The notes: generated from the letters alone by a model not told the origin. 64,000 nucleotides of DNA from Nocardioides humi (GCF_006494775.1 NZ_CP041146.1:5394001-5458000), one strand, 5' to 3'. Numbered from the stretch's first letter, positions 1 through 9,092 are shown. Program-made: numbers and translations.

Positions 1-2
1 CC

Positions 3-1532
3 GTCTACCCGTCCACGGGCGGCGACGACACGGCGTACATCCTCGGTGACTCCGAGTGCCGGATCGTCTTCGCCGAGGACGAGACCCAGCTGGCCAAGCT
101 GCGCGACCACCAGGGCGAGCTCCCCGCCCTGGCGAAGGTCGTCAGCTTCGACGACGGCCTGGCCGACGGCGACTGGGTGATCTCGCTCGACCAGCTCGCC
201 GAGCTCGGCGACGCCCACCTGGCCGAGCACCCGGACGCGGTCGACGAGGTGGCGCGCGGCATCGGCCCCGACCAGCTCGCCACGCTGATCTACACCTCCG
301 GCACCACCGGCAAGCCCAAGGGCGTGCGCACGCTGCACCGCGCGTGGGTGTTCGAGGGCGAGGCGATCAAGACCCAGGACATCCTCCACGAGGACGACCT
401 GCAGTTCCTCTGGCTGCCGATGGCCCACTCCTTCGGCAAGGTGCTGCTCTCCACCCAGCTCGCGTGCGGGTTCGCGACCGCGATCGACGGCCGCGTCGAC
501 AAGATCGTCGACAACCTGGGCGTCGTGAAGCCGACCTTCATGGGCGCCGCGCCGCGCATCTTCGAGAAGGCGCACGCCCGGATCGTCACCATGCAGGCCG
601 CCGAGGGCGGCGCCAAGGAGAAGATCTTCCTCAAGGCGTTCGAGGTCGGCCGCAAGGTCGACCAGCTCGAACTGGCCGGCAAGTCCGTCCCGCTGCCGCT
701 CAAGCTGCAGCACCGGCTGTTCGACAAGCTGGTGTTCAGCAAGGTCCGCGAGCGCTTCGGCGGCCGGGTGAAGTTCTTCATCTCCGGCTCGGCCGCGCTC
801 AACGCCGACATCGCCGCCTGGTTCCACGCCGCCGGCATCCTCATCCTCGAGGGCTACGGCATGACCGAGAACGCCGCCGGCGCCACGGTCAACCACCCCG
901 ACGCCTACAAGCTCGGCACCGTCGGCCAGCCGTTCCCCGGCACCGAGGTCCGCATCGGCGACGGCGGCGAGGTCCAGCTCAAGGGCCCGCACGTCATGGC
1001 CGGCTACCACAACCGGCCCGAGGCGACCGGCGAGACGCTGACCGAGGACGGCTGGCTGCGCACCGGCGACAAGGGCGAGCTCGACGCCGACGGCTTCCTC
1101 ACGATCACCGGCCGGATCAAGGAGCTCTTCAAGACCTCCGGCGGCAAGTACATCGCCCCGCCCGCCATCGAGGCCAAGTTCAAGGCGATCTGCCCCTACG
1201 TCAGCCAGTTCATGGTCTTCGGCGCGGAGCGCAACTTCGTCTCCGCGCTGATCACCCTCGACCCCGACGCCATCGCCGGCTGGGCCGCCGAGAACGGCAA
1301 GGAGGGCAAGGACTACACCGCCCTCGTCAACGACGACGCCGTTCAGGCGATGGTGGGGGAGTACGTCGACGAGCTCAACGCCCAGCTCAACCGCTGGGAG
1401 ACCATCAAGAAGTGGAAGCTCCTCGACCACGACCTCACCATCGAGTCCGGTGAGCTCACCCCGTCGCTGAAGGTCAAGCGCACCGTCGTCGAGAACAACA
1501 ACAAGGACCTCATCGAGTCCTTCTACGGCTGA
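3..1532 (+). CDS. Long-chain acyl-CoA synthetase (AMP-forming), 5' end missing
   Basis: Activates a fatty acid to its CoA thioester through an acyl-adenylate. The gene enters from the left edge already in frame; 509 residues are visible and about 80-100 N-terminal residues are missing. Clear ANL-family motifs are the P-loop YTSGTTGKPKGV near base 290, LEGYGMTENAAG near base 850 (A5-type motif) and TGDKGELDADG plus GRIKELFKTSGGKYIAP near 1060-1160, the C-terminal hinge with catalytic Lys. The last motif and overall layout resemble FadD15-type long-chain enzymes. It ends with TGA at 1530. Chain-length specificity cannot be read from the sequence. Confidence 0.93.
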   Translation, partial: VYPSTGGDDTAYILGDSECRIVFAEDETQLAKLRDHQGELPALAKVVSFDDGLADGDWVISLDQLAELGDAHLAEHPDAVDEVARGIGPDQLATLIYTSGTTGKPKGVRTLHRAWVFEGEAIKTQDILHEDDLQFLWLPMAHSFGKVLLSTQLACGFATAIDGRVDKIVDNLGVVKPTFMGAAPRIFEKAHARIVTMQAAEGGAKEKIFLKAFEVGRKVDQLELAGKSVPLPLKLQHRLFDKLVFSKVRERFGGRVKFFISGSAALNADIAAWFHAAGILILEGYGMTENAAGATVNHPDAYKLGTVGQPFPGTEVRIGDGGEVQLKGPHVMAGYHNRPEATGETLTEDGWLRTGDKGELDADGFLTITGRIKELFKTSGGKYIAPPAIEAKFKAICPYVSQFMVFGAERNFVSALITLDPDAIAGWAAENGKEGKDYTALVNDDAVQAMVGEYVDELNAQLNRWETIKKWKLLDHDLTIESGELTPSLKVKRTVVENNNKDLIESFYG

Positions 1533-1627
1533 CGACGGGCGGTCGGCCGCGGGGCGAGCGCAGGCTGACACCGGAGTGAGACTCCGCGGCACCCGGCCGG
1601 GTGCCGCGGAGCGCCTACGATCCGCTC

Positions 1628-2368
1628 ATGGGACTCCTGGACCGACTCATCGGTGCGGCGAACCGTGCCGAGCAGGCGAAGACCAGCGCCGAGCTGCACG
1701 TGTTCCGGGACCGCCGCTTCGAGCGCGCCGAGGAGCTCGCGGCGACCGGCAGCACCGGCGAGGCCGTGGTGACCGGGATCAGGCGGCGCCTCAACGACGG
1801 CACCACCGAGACCCAGGTCCGCCTGGAGTGGCGCGCACCGGAGGCGAGGGCCGGGGCGCTCCGCTTCGGCGACGACCTCGCGCCGGTGATCCGGCTGGGT
1901 GCGACGGTGCGGGTGCGGACCGACGGTGACACCGTGGCACTCGACGTCGCCGCGATGGCGGGCCGGCTCGGCGGCTGGACCGACCCCGGCCGGCGCTCCC
2001 GGAAGGTGCCCGAGCAGGGCGTCGACGACCGTTCCCTGGACGCCCGGGTGCTGTCGCGGCTGCGGAAGTGGCCCGCCGAGACAGCGGTCGTGGTGTCGGT
2101 GGAGCAGGCCCGCGTGCTCGGGATGCCCAGCCAGGACTGGGACGTCGTCGTCCAGCGGGCCGACGGCGCGCGGGCGACGATCCACCGCGACCACGTGCCG
2201 CCGTACGTCCGGTGGTACGTCCACCCGGGCGCCGAGATCCCGGTCGCGATCGACCCGAAGGACGCCACGCGGGCGCAGGGCGACTGGCCGCGGCTCGCGG
2301 AGGAGCGCGCGGTCGACGGCGGCCGGTGGGGCGACCCGCCGCCGGAGGGGAGCCTCGCCGCCGGGTAG
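1628..2368 (+). CDS. Protein of unknown function, 246 aa
   Basis: I do not recognise the family. The ATG at 1628 is preferred because a TACGAT hexamer (1616-1621) lies exactly 6 nt upstream, the leaderless-promoter pattern seen at many genes here; an in-frame start at 1601 would lie upstream of that promoter. The protein is soluble, charged and rich in Arg, Asp and Val, with an N-terminal amphipathic stretch (MGLLDRLIGAANRAEQAK). There is no signal peptide or membrane segment. Two internally similar halves may exist, each with a short beta-rich stretch ending in an IPV/VIRLG-type strand. It lies 27 bp upstream of hemW on the same strand. Confidence 0.7.
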   Translation: MGLLDRLIGAANRAEQAKTSAELHVFRDRRFERAEELAATGSTGEAVVTGIRRRLNDGTTETQVRLEWRAPEARAGALRFGDDLAPVIRLGATVRVRTDGDTVALDVAAMAGRLGGWTDPGRRSRKVPEQGVDDRSLDARVLSRLRKWPAETAVVVSVEQARVLGMPSQDWDVVVQRADGARATIHRDHVPPYVRWYVHPGAEIPVAIDPKDATRAQGDWPRLAEERAVDGGRWGDPPPEGSLAAG

Positions 2369-2394
2369 GACGGCCCGGGGAGGACAATGGCCGG

Positions 2395-3606
2395 ATGCCG
2401 TCCGCGCTGCCCGAGGGAGAGCCCGTCCCGCCCGACGGCGGGCTCCCGCCGCAGGCGCTCGCCGGGCTCGGCACCCGCCCGTTCGGGCTCTACGTCCACG
2501 TCCCGTTCTGCCGGGTGCGCTGCGGCTACTGCGACTTCAACACCTACACCGCCGAGGAGCTGGGACCCGGTGTCTCCCGGGCGACGTACGCCGACCAGGC
2601 GGTCGCCGAGGTCCGGCTGGCCCGCCGCGTGCTGGGCGAGCAGGACCTCCCGGTGGCGACGGTGTTCCTCGGCGGCGGCACCCCCACGCTGCTGCCGCCG
2701 GAGGACCTCGGCCGGATCCTGGCCGCGATCGACGACGAGTTCGGCCTGGCGCCGGACGCCGAGGTGACCACCGAGGCCAATCCGGACTCCGTCGACCTCG
2801 GCTACCTCGAGCGGCTCCGGGCCGCCGGGTACAACCGGCTGTCGCTCGGCGTGCAGTCGGCGGTGCCGCACGTGCTGGAGGTGCTCGACCGCACCCACGA
2901 CCCGCGCCGGGTGCCGGGAGTCGTCGAGGCGGCCCGGGCCGCCGGCTTCGAGCAGCTGAGCCTGGACCTGATCTACGGCACGCCGGGGGAGAGCCACGCC
3001 GACTGGGAGGACACGCTGGAGGCGGCGCTCGCGTGCGCGCCGGACCACGTGTCGGCGTACTCCCTCATCGTCGAGGACGGCACGGCGCTGGCCCGCCGGG
3101 TACGACGCGGCGAGCTGCCGATGCCGGACGACGACGACCTGGCCGACAAGTACGTCCAGGCCGACGAGCGGCTCGGCGCGGCGGGGCTGGGCTGGTACGA
3201 GGTCTCCAACTGGGCGCGCGACGACGCCGCCCGCTGCCGCCACAACCTGGGCTACTGGGCGGGCGCCGACTGGTGGGGGATCGGGCCGGGCGCCCACTCC
3301 CACGTCGGCGGGGTGCGCTGGTGGAACGTCAAGCACCCGGCGGCGTACGCCGGCCGGCTGGCCGGGGGCGTGACGCCGGCCCACGCCCGGGAGGTGCTCG
3401 ACGCGGAGACGCAGCGGGTGGAGCGGGTGCTGCTGGAGGTGCGGCTGCGCAGCGGCCTGCCGGTGGCGGCGCTCGACGAGGCCGGCCGCGGCGCGCTGCC
3501 GGGGCTGGTCGAGGACGGCCTGGTCGAGGACCGCGCCGACCGGGTGGTGCTCACGTCACGCGGCCGGCTGCTCGCCGACGGTGTCGTGCACCGCCTGCTG
3601 AGGTAA
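2395..3606 (+). CDS. hemW: Radical SAM heme chaperone HemW (coproporphyrinogen III oxidase-like)
   Basis: HemW-family protein: a radical SAM enzyme that binds and transfers heme in the cytoplasm; formerly annotated as oxygen-independent coproporphyrinogen oxidase. Length is 403 aa, normal for the family. The N-terminus has YVHVPFCRVRCGYCDFNTY with the CxxxCxxC cluster motif, followed by FLGGGTPTLLPPE and the glycine-rich SAM-binding region, then SLGVQS and DLIYGTPGE. The extra N-terminal Cys found in true CPO enzymes is not seen, which fits HemW. Start at ATG 2395 lies 6 nt after a GACAAT hexamer (2383-2388). HemW next to hrcA-dnaJ is conserved synteny in actinobacteria. Confidence 0.93.
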   Translation: MPSALPEGEPVPPDGGLPPQALAGLGTRPFGLYVHVPFCRVRCGYCDFNTYTAEELGPGVSRATYADQAVAEVRLARRVLGEQDLPVATVFLGGGTPTLLPPEDLGRILAAIDDEFGLAPDAEVTTEANPDSVDLGYLERLRAAGYNRLSLGVQSAVPHVLEVLDRTHDPRRVPGVVEAARAAGFEQLSLDLIYGTPGESHADWEDTLEAALACAPDHVSAYSLIVEDGTALARRVRRGELPMPDDDDLADKYVQADERLGAAGLGWYEVSNWARDDAARCRHNLGYWAGADWWGIGPGAHSHVGGVRWWNVKHPAAYAGRLAGGVTPAHAREVLDAETQRVERVLLEVRLRSGLPVAALDEAGRGALPGLVEDGLVEDRADRVVLTSRGRLLADGVVHRLLR

Positions 3607-3632
3607 ACAGCATTTAAATCTAGTGTTATACT
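3604..3632 (+). promoter_or_regulatory. Near-consensus sigma-70 promoter in an AT-rich island
   Basis: Between hemW and the next gene lies the most AT-rich stretch of the region. A TATACT -10 hexamer (3627-3632) is 17 bp downstream of TAAACA (3604-3609), which matches TTGACA at 4 of 6 positions. The ATG at 3640 is 7 nt after the -10, so the transcript is probably leaderless. Such a strong-looking promoter is rare in this DNA. Confidence 0.7.
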
Positions 3633-3639
3633 CGACTTT

Positions 3640-4095
3640 ATGAAGTCGGGACCTGTGATCGGGTATGTGCCGGGCGCCTTCGACCTGTTCCACGTCGGCC
3701 ACCTCAATGCGCTGCGCCAGGCGCGGCAGTGGTGCGACGTGCTGGTCGCCGGCGTGGTCGCCGACGAGATCTGCCTCGAGACCAAGGGCGTGCTGCCGAC
3801 CGTCCCGCTCGCCGAGCGGCTGGAGATCGTCGAGGCGATCGGCATCGTCGACGCCGTCTACGCCGAGGTCACCGCCGACAAGACCGACTCCTGGCGCGAC
3901 GTCGGCTTCCAGCGGATCTTCAAGGGCGACGACTGGCAGGGGACGCCCAAGGGCCGGCGCCTGGAGCGGCAGATGGCCGCGCTCGGCGTCGAGGTCAGCT
4001 ACTTCCCCTACACCCTGCAGACCTCCTCGACCGCGCTGCGCAAGGCGCTGGCCCACCGCGGCTCGTCCGGGACGCCCGGAGCCTCCTCGGCATGA
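3640..4095 (+). CDS. Cytidylyltransferase-like nucleotidyltransferase (TagD/CCT type)
   Basis: A 151-aa nucleotidyltransferase of the HxGH superfamily. The N-terminus GYVPGAFDLFHVGH matches the CTP-binding GxFDxxHxGH motif of glycerol-3-phosphate and choline/ethanolamine-phosphate cytidylyltransferases, and the C-terminal LQTSSTALRK matches the TSST-type motif that closes the CTP site. Such enzymes make a CDP-activated alcohol. The stop overlaps the start of the LicD-methyltransferase gene (ATGA), so the two products are translationally coupled, which suggests that this enzyme supplies the donor for the LicD domain. The alcohol (choline, ethanolamine, glycerol or ribitol) cannot be told from sequence. 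Confidence 0.85.
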   Translation: MKSGPVIGYVPGAFDLFHVGHLNALRQARQWCDVLVAGVVADEICLETKGVLPTVPLAERLEIVEAIGIVDAVYAEVTADKTDSWRDVGFQRIFKGDDWQGTPKGRRLERQMAALGVEVSYFPYTLQTSSTALRKALAHRGSSGTPGASSA

Positions 4096-5660
4096 GCGTC
4101 GCCGTTTCCGACGACGGCCTCCTGGTTCCGCCTGGCGCGCAGCCGCTCGTGGTCGAGATCGACGGCCACTACGTCTGGTCGCTGACCCCGCTGCGCGACG
4201 GCCGGCCCGCCGACGGGGGCGTCCTGGTGCCCTGGCCCGGCGTGCTCCGGCCCTACCTCAGCGGCCGCGGGCGGGTCCGGGTCACCGACGGCGCCGGCGC
4301 CGCCGTCCTGTACGACGACGAGGTCGGCCTCGGCTCCGGCGAGGGCGTGCTGGCCGTGGTGGACGGTGCCGGCCATCGGCTCAGCGTCGACAAGGTCGGG
4401 CACCTCGCCCGCTCCTTCGCCGCCACCGACGAGGGCATCCGCGACGAGATCCTGGCGGGGACCCGCCGCGCGATCGACGACCTGCGCGAGCACGCCGGCG
4501 TGGCGGCGTACCTCAACTACGGGGCGCTGCTCGGCGCGGTCCGCGAGGGCCGGATGCTCGCGCACGACTCCGACACCGACCTGTGCTACCTGTCCGAGCA
4601 CACCTCGCCGGCCGACGTGGTGACCGAGTCGTACCGCATCTCGCGCGCGATGCGGGCCCGCGGCTGGCGGCTGCTGCGGATGTCCGGCGGCGACGTGAAG
4701 CTGCTGCTGCCGCTCTCCGACGGCCGGTACTGCCACATCGACGTGTTCGCCGCCTTCCACGTCGGCGGCACCTTCTACCAGCTCGGCAACCGCAGCGGCC
4801 GGCTGCCGCGCGAGGCGATCGTGCCGTTCTCGACGATCTCGCTGCACGGGCACGACTTCCCGGCCCCGCGCGACCCCGAGGCGATGCTCGCCTTCCTCTA
4901 CGGCCCGCACTGGCGCACGCCCGACCCCTCGTTCAAGTACGCCGACCCGCCCGCCGGCGTACGCCGTCTCGACGGGTGGCTGCGCGGGTTCCGCACCGAG
5001 ATGGGCCGGTGGACGGAGTTCCACAACGGGCCGCGGCGGGCGGCGGTGCCGAAGCGGGCCTCGACCTTCGCAGCGTGGGTCGCGCCGCAGCTGGGTGCGC
5101 TCCCGGTCGTGGACCTCGGCGCCGGCGGCGGACGGGACGCGCTGTGGTTCGCGCGGGACGGGCGCCGGGTCGAGGCGCTGGACTTCTCCCGCGGCAGCCT
5201 CGGCGTCGTGCGTCGCCGCGCCCGGCGGGCGGGCGTCGCCGTCGACACCGACCAGCTGATCCTCGGCGAGCTGCGCTCCACGCTGGTCCACGGCACCCGC
5301 CTGGCCCGCGACCCCCACCACCTCTACGCCCGCCACCTGGTCGGCTGCCTCGACGCCGCCGCGCTCGACCAGCTGTGGCTGCTCGCCCGGATGGCCCTGC
5401 GGCCCGGCGGCGGGCGGCTGTTCCTGGAGTTCGCGACGACCTACGACGGCCCGGACGGCGCGGCGGGCACCCCCGTGGAGCCCGGTGGACTGGTCCGCCG
5501 GGTCGCCCCCGACGTCGTACGCACCGCCATCGAGCGGTCCGGCGGCGTCGTCGAGCTGGCGACCGTCGGCCTCGGCGAGGACATGTTCGACCTGCCCGAC
5601 CCGGCCGTGTGCCGGATGCGCGCCGCCTGGCCCGCGCCCGACGAGGAGGAGACCCGATGA
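4092..5660 (+). CDS. LicD-like phosphotransferase fused to a class I methyltransferase
   Basis: A two-domain protein of 522 aa. Residues ~115-300 resemble LicD/fukutin-type phosphoryl-alcohol transferases: LNYGALLGAVREGRMLAHDSDTDL gives the GxLLGxxR and DxDxD metal-binding signature (residues ~141-165), followed by a conserved HIDVFAAF stretch and YGPHW near 275. Residues ~335-510 are a SAM methyltransferase with motif I VVDLGAGGGRDALWF. Residues 1-110 look like a separate beta-rich domain. The gene overlaps both neighbours by ATGA. Inference: a CDP-alcohol made by the upstream enzyme is transferred to an envelope glycan, and the methyltransferase modifies the donor, the added group or the glycan. 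The fused architecture is unusual. Confidence 0.8.
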   Translation: MSVAVSDDGLLVPPGAQPLVVEIDGHYVWSLTPLRDGRPADGGVLVPWPGVLRPYLSGRGRVRVTDGAGAAVLYDDEVGLGSGEGVLAVVDGAGHRLSVDKVGHLARSFAATDEGIRDEILAGTRRAIDDLREHAGVAAYLNYGALLGAVREGRMLAHDSDTDLCYLSEHTSPADVVTESYRISRAMRARGWRLLRMSGGDVKLLLPLSDGRYCHIDVFAAFHVGGTFYQLGNRSGRLPREAIVPFSTISLHGHDFPAPRDPEAMLAFLYGPHWRTPDPSFKYADPPAGVRRLDGWLRGFRTEMGRWTEFHNGPRRAAVPKRASTFAAWVAPQLGALPVVDLGAGGGRDALWFARDGRRVEALDFSRGSLGVVRRRARRAGVAVDTDQLILGELRSTLVHGTRLARDPHHLYARHLVGCLDAAALDQLWLLARMALRPGGGRLFLEFATTYDGPDGAAGTPVEPGGLVRRVAPDVVRTAIERSGGVVELATVGLGEDMFDLPDPAVCRMRAAWPAPDEEETR

Positions 5661-5917
5661 CGACCGACGAGCTGAGGCAGCGCCTGCGCACGCAGGCCCG
5701 GCACCGCCTCCCCGCCCCCGTCGCGAACCGGATCCGCGAGCGGGCCGGCCTGCGCGAGCGGGTGCGGGCCCTCGAGGAGGAGGTGCAGGAGAACCGGCAG
5801 CTGAACCGCCGGATCGCCGAGCTCACCGACGTCGTGACCGAGCTGCTGCTGCCGCTCGGCGCGCGGGACCAGGCCCGGGTGGACGAGGTGCTGGAGCGGT
5901 ACCGCAGCGGGCTCTGA
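5657..5917 (+). CDS. Small coiled-coil protein of the glycan-modification unit (DUF6752-like)
   Basis: An 86-aa protein whose ATG overlaps the stop of the LicD-methyltransferase gene (ATGA), so it is translated as part of the same unit. The N-terminal third is basic (RLRTQARHRLPAPVANRIRERAG); residues ~35-65 form a strong heptad-like coiled coil (LEEEVQENRQLNRRIAELTDVV). It resembles short proteins found beside actinobacterial polysaccharide genes that I associate with DUF6752. No catalytic motif is visible; an adaptor or scaffold role is a guess. Confidence 0.65.
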   Translation: MTTDELRQRLRTQARHRLPAPVANRIRERAGLRERVRALEEEVQENRQLNRRIAELTDVVTELLLPLGARDQARVDEVLERYRSGL

Positions 5918-5928
5918 GGGCTCGTCGA

Positions 5929-5984
5929 TTGGGCAGAGACTGCATGCCTGAGGCCGGAAAAGCCGCGGTTTGGTCCCAAACCGC
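5929..5984. repeat. Dispersed intergenic repeat, copy 1 of 3
   Basis: Core TTGGGCAGAGACTGCA (5929-5944), then 20 nt containing GGCCGGAA, then a perfect hairpin GCGGTTTGG-TC-CCAAACCGC (5965-5984). It lies in the 77-bp gap between two convergent genes (ends at 5917 and 5995). The same architecture and spacing recur at 13065 and 38093. It could act as a two-way terminator, but there is no T-tract. Confidence 0.85.
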
Positions 5985-5994
5985 ATGCCCAGTC

Positions 5995-6837
5995 TCAGGA
6001 TGTGGTCACGAAGTCGATCAGCTCCTCGACCCGCCCGAGCAGGGCCGGGTCGAGGTCCTGGAACCCGCGCACCCCGCCGAGGATGTGCTTCCACGCCCGG
6101 GCGATGTCGGCCTGGTCGCGGTGCGGCCAGCCGAGCTGCTGGCAGGTGCCCTTCTTCCAGTCGATGCCCCTGGGCACCTTCGGCCAGGCCTCGAACCCCA
6201 GCCGCGACGGCTTGACCGCCTGCCAGATGTCGATGAACGGGTGCCCGACGATCAGCACGTCCTTGCCGACCGCCGACCTCATGATGCCCTGCGCGATCCG
6301 GCTCTCCTTGGAGCCGGCGACCAGGTGGTCCACCAGCACGCCGACCCGCCGGTTGGGCGCGGGCTTGAAGTCGCGCAGGTGGTCGGCGAGGTCGTCGACG
6401 CCGCCGAGGTACTCCACGACCACGCCCTCGATCCGCAGGTCGTCGCCCCACACCTTCTCGACCAGCTCGGCGTCGTGCCGGCCCTCGACGAAGATCCGGC
6501 TGGCGCGCGCCACCCGCGCCTTCGCGTCGTGGACCGCGATCGAGCCGCTCGCCGTACGCGTCGGCCTGGCGGGCGCCGCCTTGGTCACCGGCGCCGTGAG
6601 GATGACCGGCCTGCCCTCGAGCAGGAAGCCCGCTCCGAGCGGGAAGGTACGCCGCTTCAGCCGCCGGTCCTCGAGCGTCACCGTGTGCAGGTCGCGGTCG
6701 ACGGCCACGATCTCGCCGCAGAAGTCGGTGGTGACCTCCTCGACCACCTGGCCGAGGTCGGCCGGCGCCTCCACGGCCCGGCCCCGCTGGGGCACCTTCC
6801 AGTCGCCCGACAGCACGTCGGTCCCGTAGCGATCCAC
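5995..6837 (-). CDS. DUF3097 family protein
   Basis: Matches the actinobacterial DUF3097 family as I know it: VDRYGTDVLSGDW at the N-terminus, then a small beta domain, a central IFVEGRHDAELVEKVWGDDLR (Toprim-like acidic region), and RRVGVLVDHLVAGSKESRIA. Function is unknown; the EGxxDxxL and LVDH motifs resemble the Toprim fold, so a nucleic-acid role is plausible. I prefer the GTG at 6837 because a TAGGTT hexamer (6846-6851, minus strand) lies 8 nt upstream and the protein then begins as family members do; a GTG at 6882 is the longer alternative. Neighbourhood with hemW and hrcA is typical. Confidence 0.85.
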   Translation of the reverse strand: MDRYGTDVLSGDWKVPQRGRAVEAPADLGQVVEEVTTDFCGEIVAVDRDLHTVTLEDRRLKRRTFPLGAGFLLEGRPVILTAPVTKAAPARPTRTASGSIAVHDAKARVARASRIFVEGRHDAELVEKVWGDDLRIEGVVVEYLGGVDDLADHLRDFKPAPNRRVGVLVDHLVAGSKESRIAQGIMRSAVGKDVLIVGHPFIDIWQAVKPSRLGFEAWPKVPRGIDWKKGTCQQLGWPHRDQADIARAWKHILGGVRGFQDLDPALLGRVEELIDFVTTS

Positions 6838-6904
6838 GACGGACCAACCTACGTCGACCGCAGCCGGTGGCGGCGCTGACACTCCGCGCGGGACGCCGCC
6901 CGGA

Positions 6905-8172
6905 TCAGTTGGCGCGCACCGGGAGGGTGCCCGTGCTCGGCTCGAGCGCCGGGTTGCCCGGGAAGCGGACCTTGATCGTGAGCTTGGTCCTCTTGCCGGT
7001 GCCGAGCTTGGCCCGGGTGACCTTGACCCGCTTGGCGAACGTGCAGTCCGCCGAGAGCGCCGTCGTCGCCTTCTTGAGGGTCCGCCCGCCCTTCTTCACG
7101 GTCAGCCGGACCGTCCCCTGGCAGCGGATCGCGTCGGCAGGGAACACTCCGTCCACGCGGCCCCGCACCCGGTAGGCGTAGGGCGCCTTGCGGTCGCGCT
7201 TCGGCTTGGCCTCGAGCTGCAGGGCGGTGGCCGCCTTCGCGGACGGCGGCGAGTCCGGCTGCTGGTAGCGCAGGACGACCCTGGCGGGGTTGGCCCCGGC
7301 CGAGCCCGTGCTGATGCCCGTTCCCCCCGGCCCGACGTACGACGACCCACCTCCGCCGCCGCCCGGGTGGCCCCAGCAGACGGGGTTGGTGAACAGCCGG
7401 CCCGCGCCGCCCCCGCCTCCGCCGAACCAGCCTCCGCCGCCACCGCCGGCGCCGTCGTCCGCGGTGCCCCGCCGCCACCGGTGCCGAGGACGCCGGAGCT
7501 GCCCGAGTCCGCGGTGGCCGCCGGCGGGCGTGAGGCACCGGTGCCGGGGGCGCCCCCGACCGTGTTCCCCCCGCCGCCGCCGGCGCCCGCCGAGCACCCG
7601 GCGCCGCCGATCCAGCCCGGGTTCCCGGAGGGCACCGGGCCGAGGGTCAGGGCGCCGGGCCCGCCGGCGCCGTAGTACGCCTCGCCGGGGCTGGCCGAGG
7701 CGCCTCCTCCGCCGCCGGCGACGATGATCCGTGTGGCCGGCAGATTCTGGCTGCGGGGGGTGGTGCGCACGTCGCTCGCGCCGCCGCCACTACCGGCGGT
7801 CTTCCGTCCCGATCCGCCGCCGTTGAACCCGCCCGGGTTCGAGCCCGAGATCGTTCCCGTGGCGCCGACGCCGCCGACGTTGATGTACAGGACCTGCCCG
7901 GGCGTCACCGGGAGCGTGGCGCTGACGGCTCCTCCCGCGCCGCCGAGCTTGACGCCGTCCCCGCCCGACGCGCTGTTGCCGCCGCGGGCGCCGTACGCGG
8001 TGATGCTCAGGGCGGACACCCCGGCGGGGACGGTGAAGGTCTGCTCGCCGCCGGTGAAGGAGTAGGTGAGGGTGACCTCGTCGGCGGCCGTGGCCGCCGG
8101 TGGGGTCGGGACGGCGGTGAGCGCCACGGCCGTGACCGTGGCGGCGGCGAGCGGGAGCAGGCGCCGGTTCAT
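6905..8172 (-). CDS. Secreted glycine-rich protein (frame broken by one base)
   Basis: The N-terminus is a signal peptide (MNRRLLPLAAATVTAVALTAV, cleavage near AAD). It is followed by TYSFTGGEQTFTVPAGVSALSITAYGARGG, typical of extracellular Gly-rich domain proteins, and long Gly/Ser-rich stretches. In the reading from 8172 the Gly-rich sequence degenerates at about 7470; it resumes in another frame (DGAGGGGGGWFGGGGGGAGRLFTNP) and runs to a basic C-terminal beta domain ending at 6905. One extra G in the G4 run (minus strand, 7467-7470) would restore a ~422-aa protein. The junction sits at a homopolymer, as in several other genes here, so a sequencing undercall is likely. Confidence 0.75.
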
Positions 8173-8315
8173 GGGATCCTCCGAGAGGGTGGTCGGTCGC
8201 CTTCAGCGTCGCCGACCGGCGCGGTGCGGCGCATCAGTGCCAGCACCTGTCCTGGCATGCGTGCCTGCCGTACTCCCTGGAGGGGGCAGGCCGCCCGCTC
8301 GGCGGGGCCGGCGGC

Positions 8316-9092
8316 TCAGGCGAGCGGGAGCTGGCGGCGCGCGGGAGGCACCTGCGCGTAGCCCCGGGCGACCGCGTGGTGCAGCGCCTCGGCCGGGAAC
8401 GGCCAGGTGGCGGAGGCCAGCGCCTCGGCCTCCGGCACGCCGCGCGTGGCGACGTCGCGGATCGTCTCGGCGACGGCGCGCAGGTCGTCGCACTGCTGCT
8501 CGACGAAGCGCCGGTCGACGGTGCCGCCGTGCCCCGGCACGACCACCGAGTCCGGCGTGAGCAGCCCGAGCACGAGGTCGAGGGTCTGCGGCCACTCCAG
8601 TGGCCAGGAGTCCGCGCCGAGCGAGGGCGGGGCGGACTCCTCGACCAGGTCGCCGGCCAGCAGCACGTCCGCGTCGGGCACCCGGACGACGAGGTCGCCG
8701 GCGGTGTGCCCGCGTCCGGGGTGGACGAGCTCGAGCTGGCGGTCGCCGAGGTCGATCACCGCGGCGCTGGAGAAGGTGCGGTCGGCGGGCGGCGCGGCCG
8801 GGTCGGTCCGGGCGGCGGCCTCCTCGGTCGCGTGCACCGGCGGGTCGTCGTACCGCTCCCGGAAGGTGGCGTTCCCGAGCACGTGGTCGAAGTGGTCGTG
8901 GGTGTTGACCACCGCGACGACCCGGCCCGCGCGCAGGTCTCCGATCGCGGCGATCGCCGCCCCGGCCTCCGCGGCGGTGGCGAGCGTGTCGACCACGACG
9001 AGGCCGCGCTCGCCGCCGACGACGGTCAGGTTGACGTCGTACGACGGCACACGGCGGACCCAGATCCGGTCCGCGACCTCGGTGAACGGCAC
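8316..9092 (-). CDS. MBL-fold metallo-hydrolase
   Basis: Metallo-beta-lactamase fold protein, 258 aa, with the zinc motif NTHDHFDH near residue 85, HPGRGHTAGD (third His), LLAGDLVEE (bridging Asp) and VVPGHGG (last His) in the canonical order. The substrate is unknown; it belongs with glyoxalase II-like small-molecule hydrolases. There is no signal peptide. Start GTG 9092 lies 6 nt after a TACCCT hexamer (9099-9104, minus strand), consistent with a leaderless mRNA. It is transcribed on its own, downstream of the DUF2470 gene. Confidence 0.88.
   Translation of the reverse strand: MPFTEVADRIWVRRVPSYDVNLTVVGGERGLVVVDTLATAAEAGAAIAAIGDLRAGRVVAVVNTHDHFDHVLGNATFRERYDDPPVHATEEAAARTDPAAPPADRTFSSAAVIDLGDRQLELVHPGRGHTAGDLVVRVPDADVLLAGDLVEESAPPSLGADSWPLEWPQTLDLVLGLLTPDSVVVPGHGGTVDRRFVEQQCDDLRAVAETIRDVATRGVPEAEALASATWPFPAEALHHAVARGYAQVPPARRQLPLA

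Noticed and set aside
5926..5990. The dispersed repeat read as a conserved peptide on the minus strand (R-F-G-T-K-P ... CSLCP).
   Set aside because: The peptide conservation follows from the invariant DNA core; frames continue into unrelated sequence without a common stop, and start codons differ between copies.
7467..7470. Programmed -1 frameshifting in the Gly-rich gene.
   Set aside because: No slippery heptamer or downstream structure is evident, and six other genes show the same one-base loss in C/G runs, so an assembly error is the simpler explanation.
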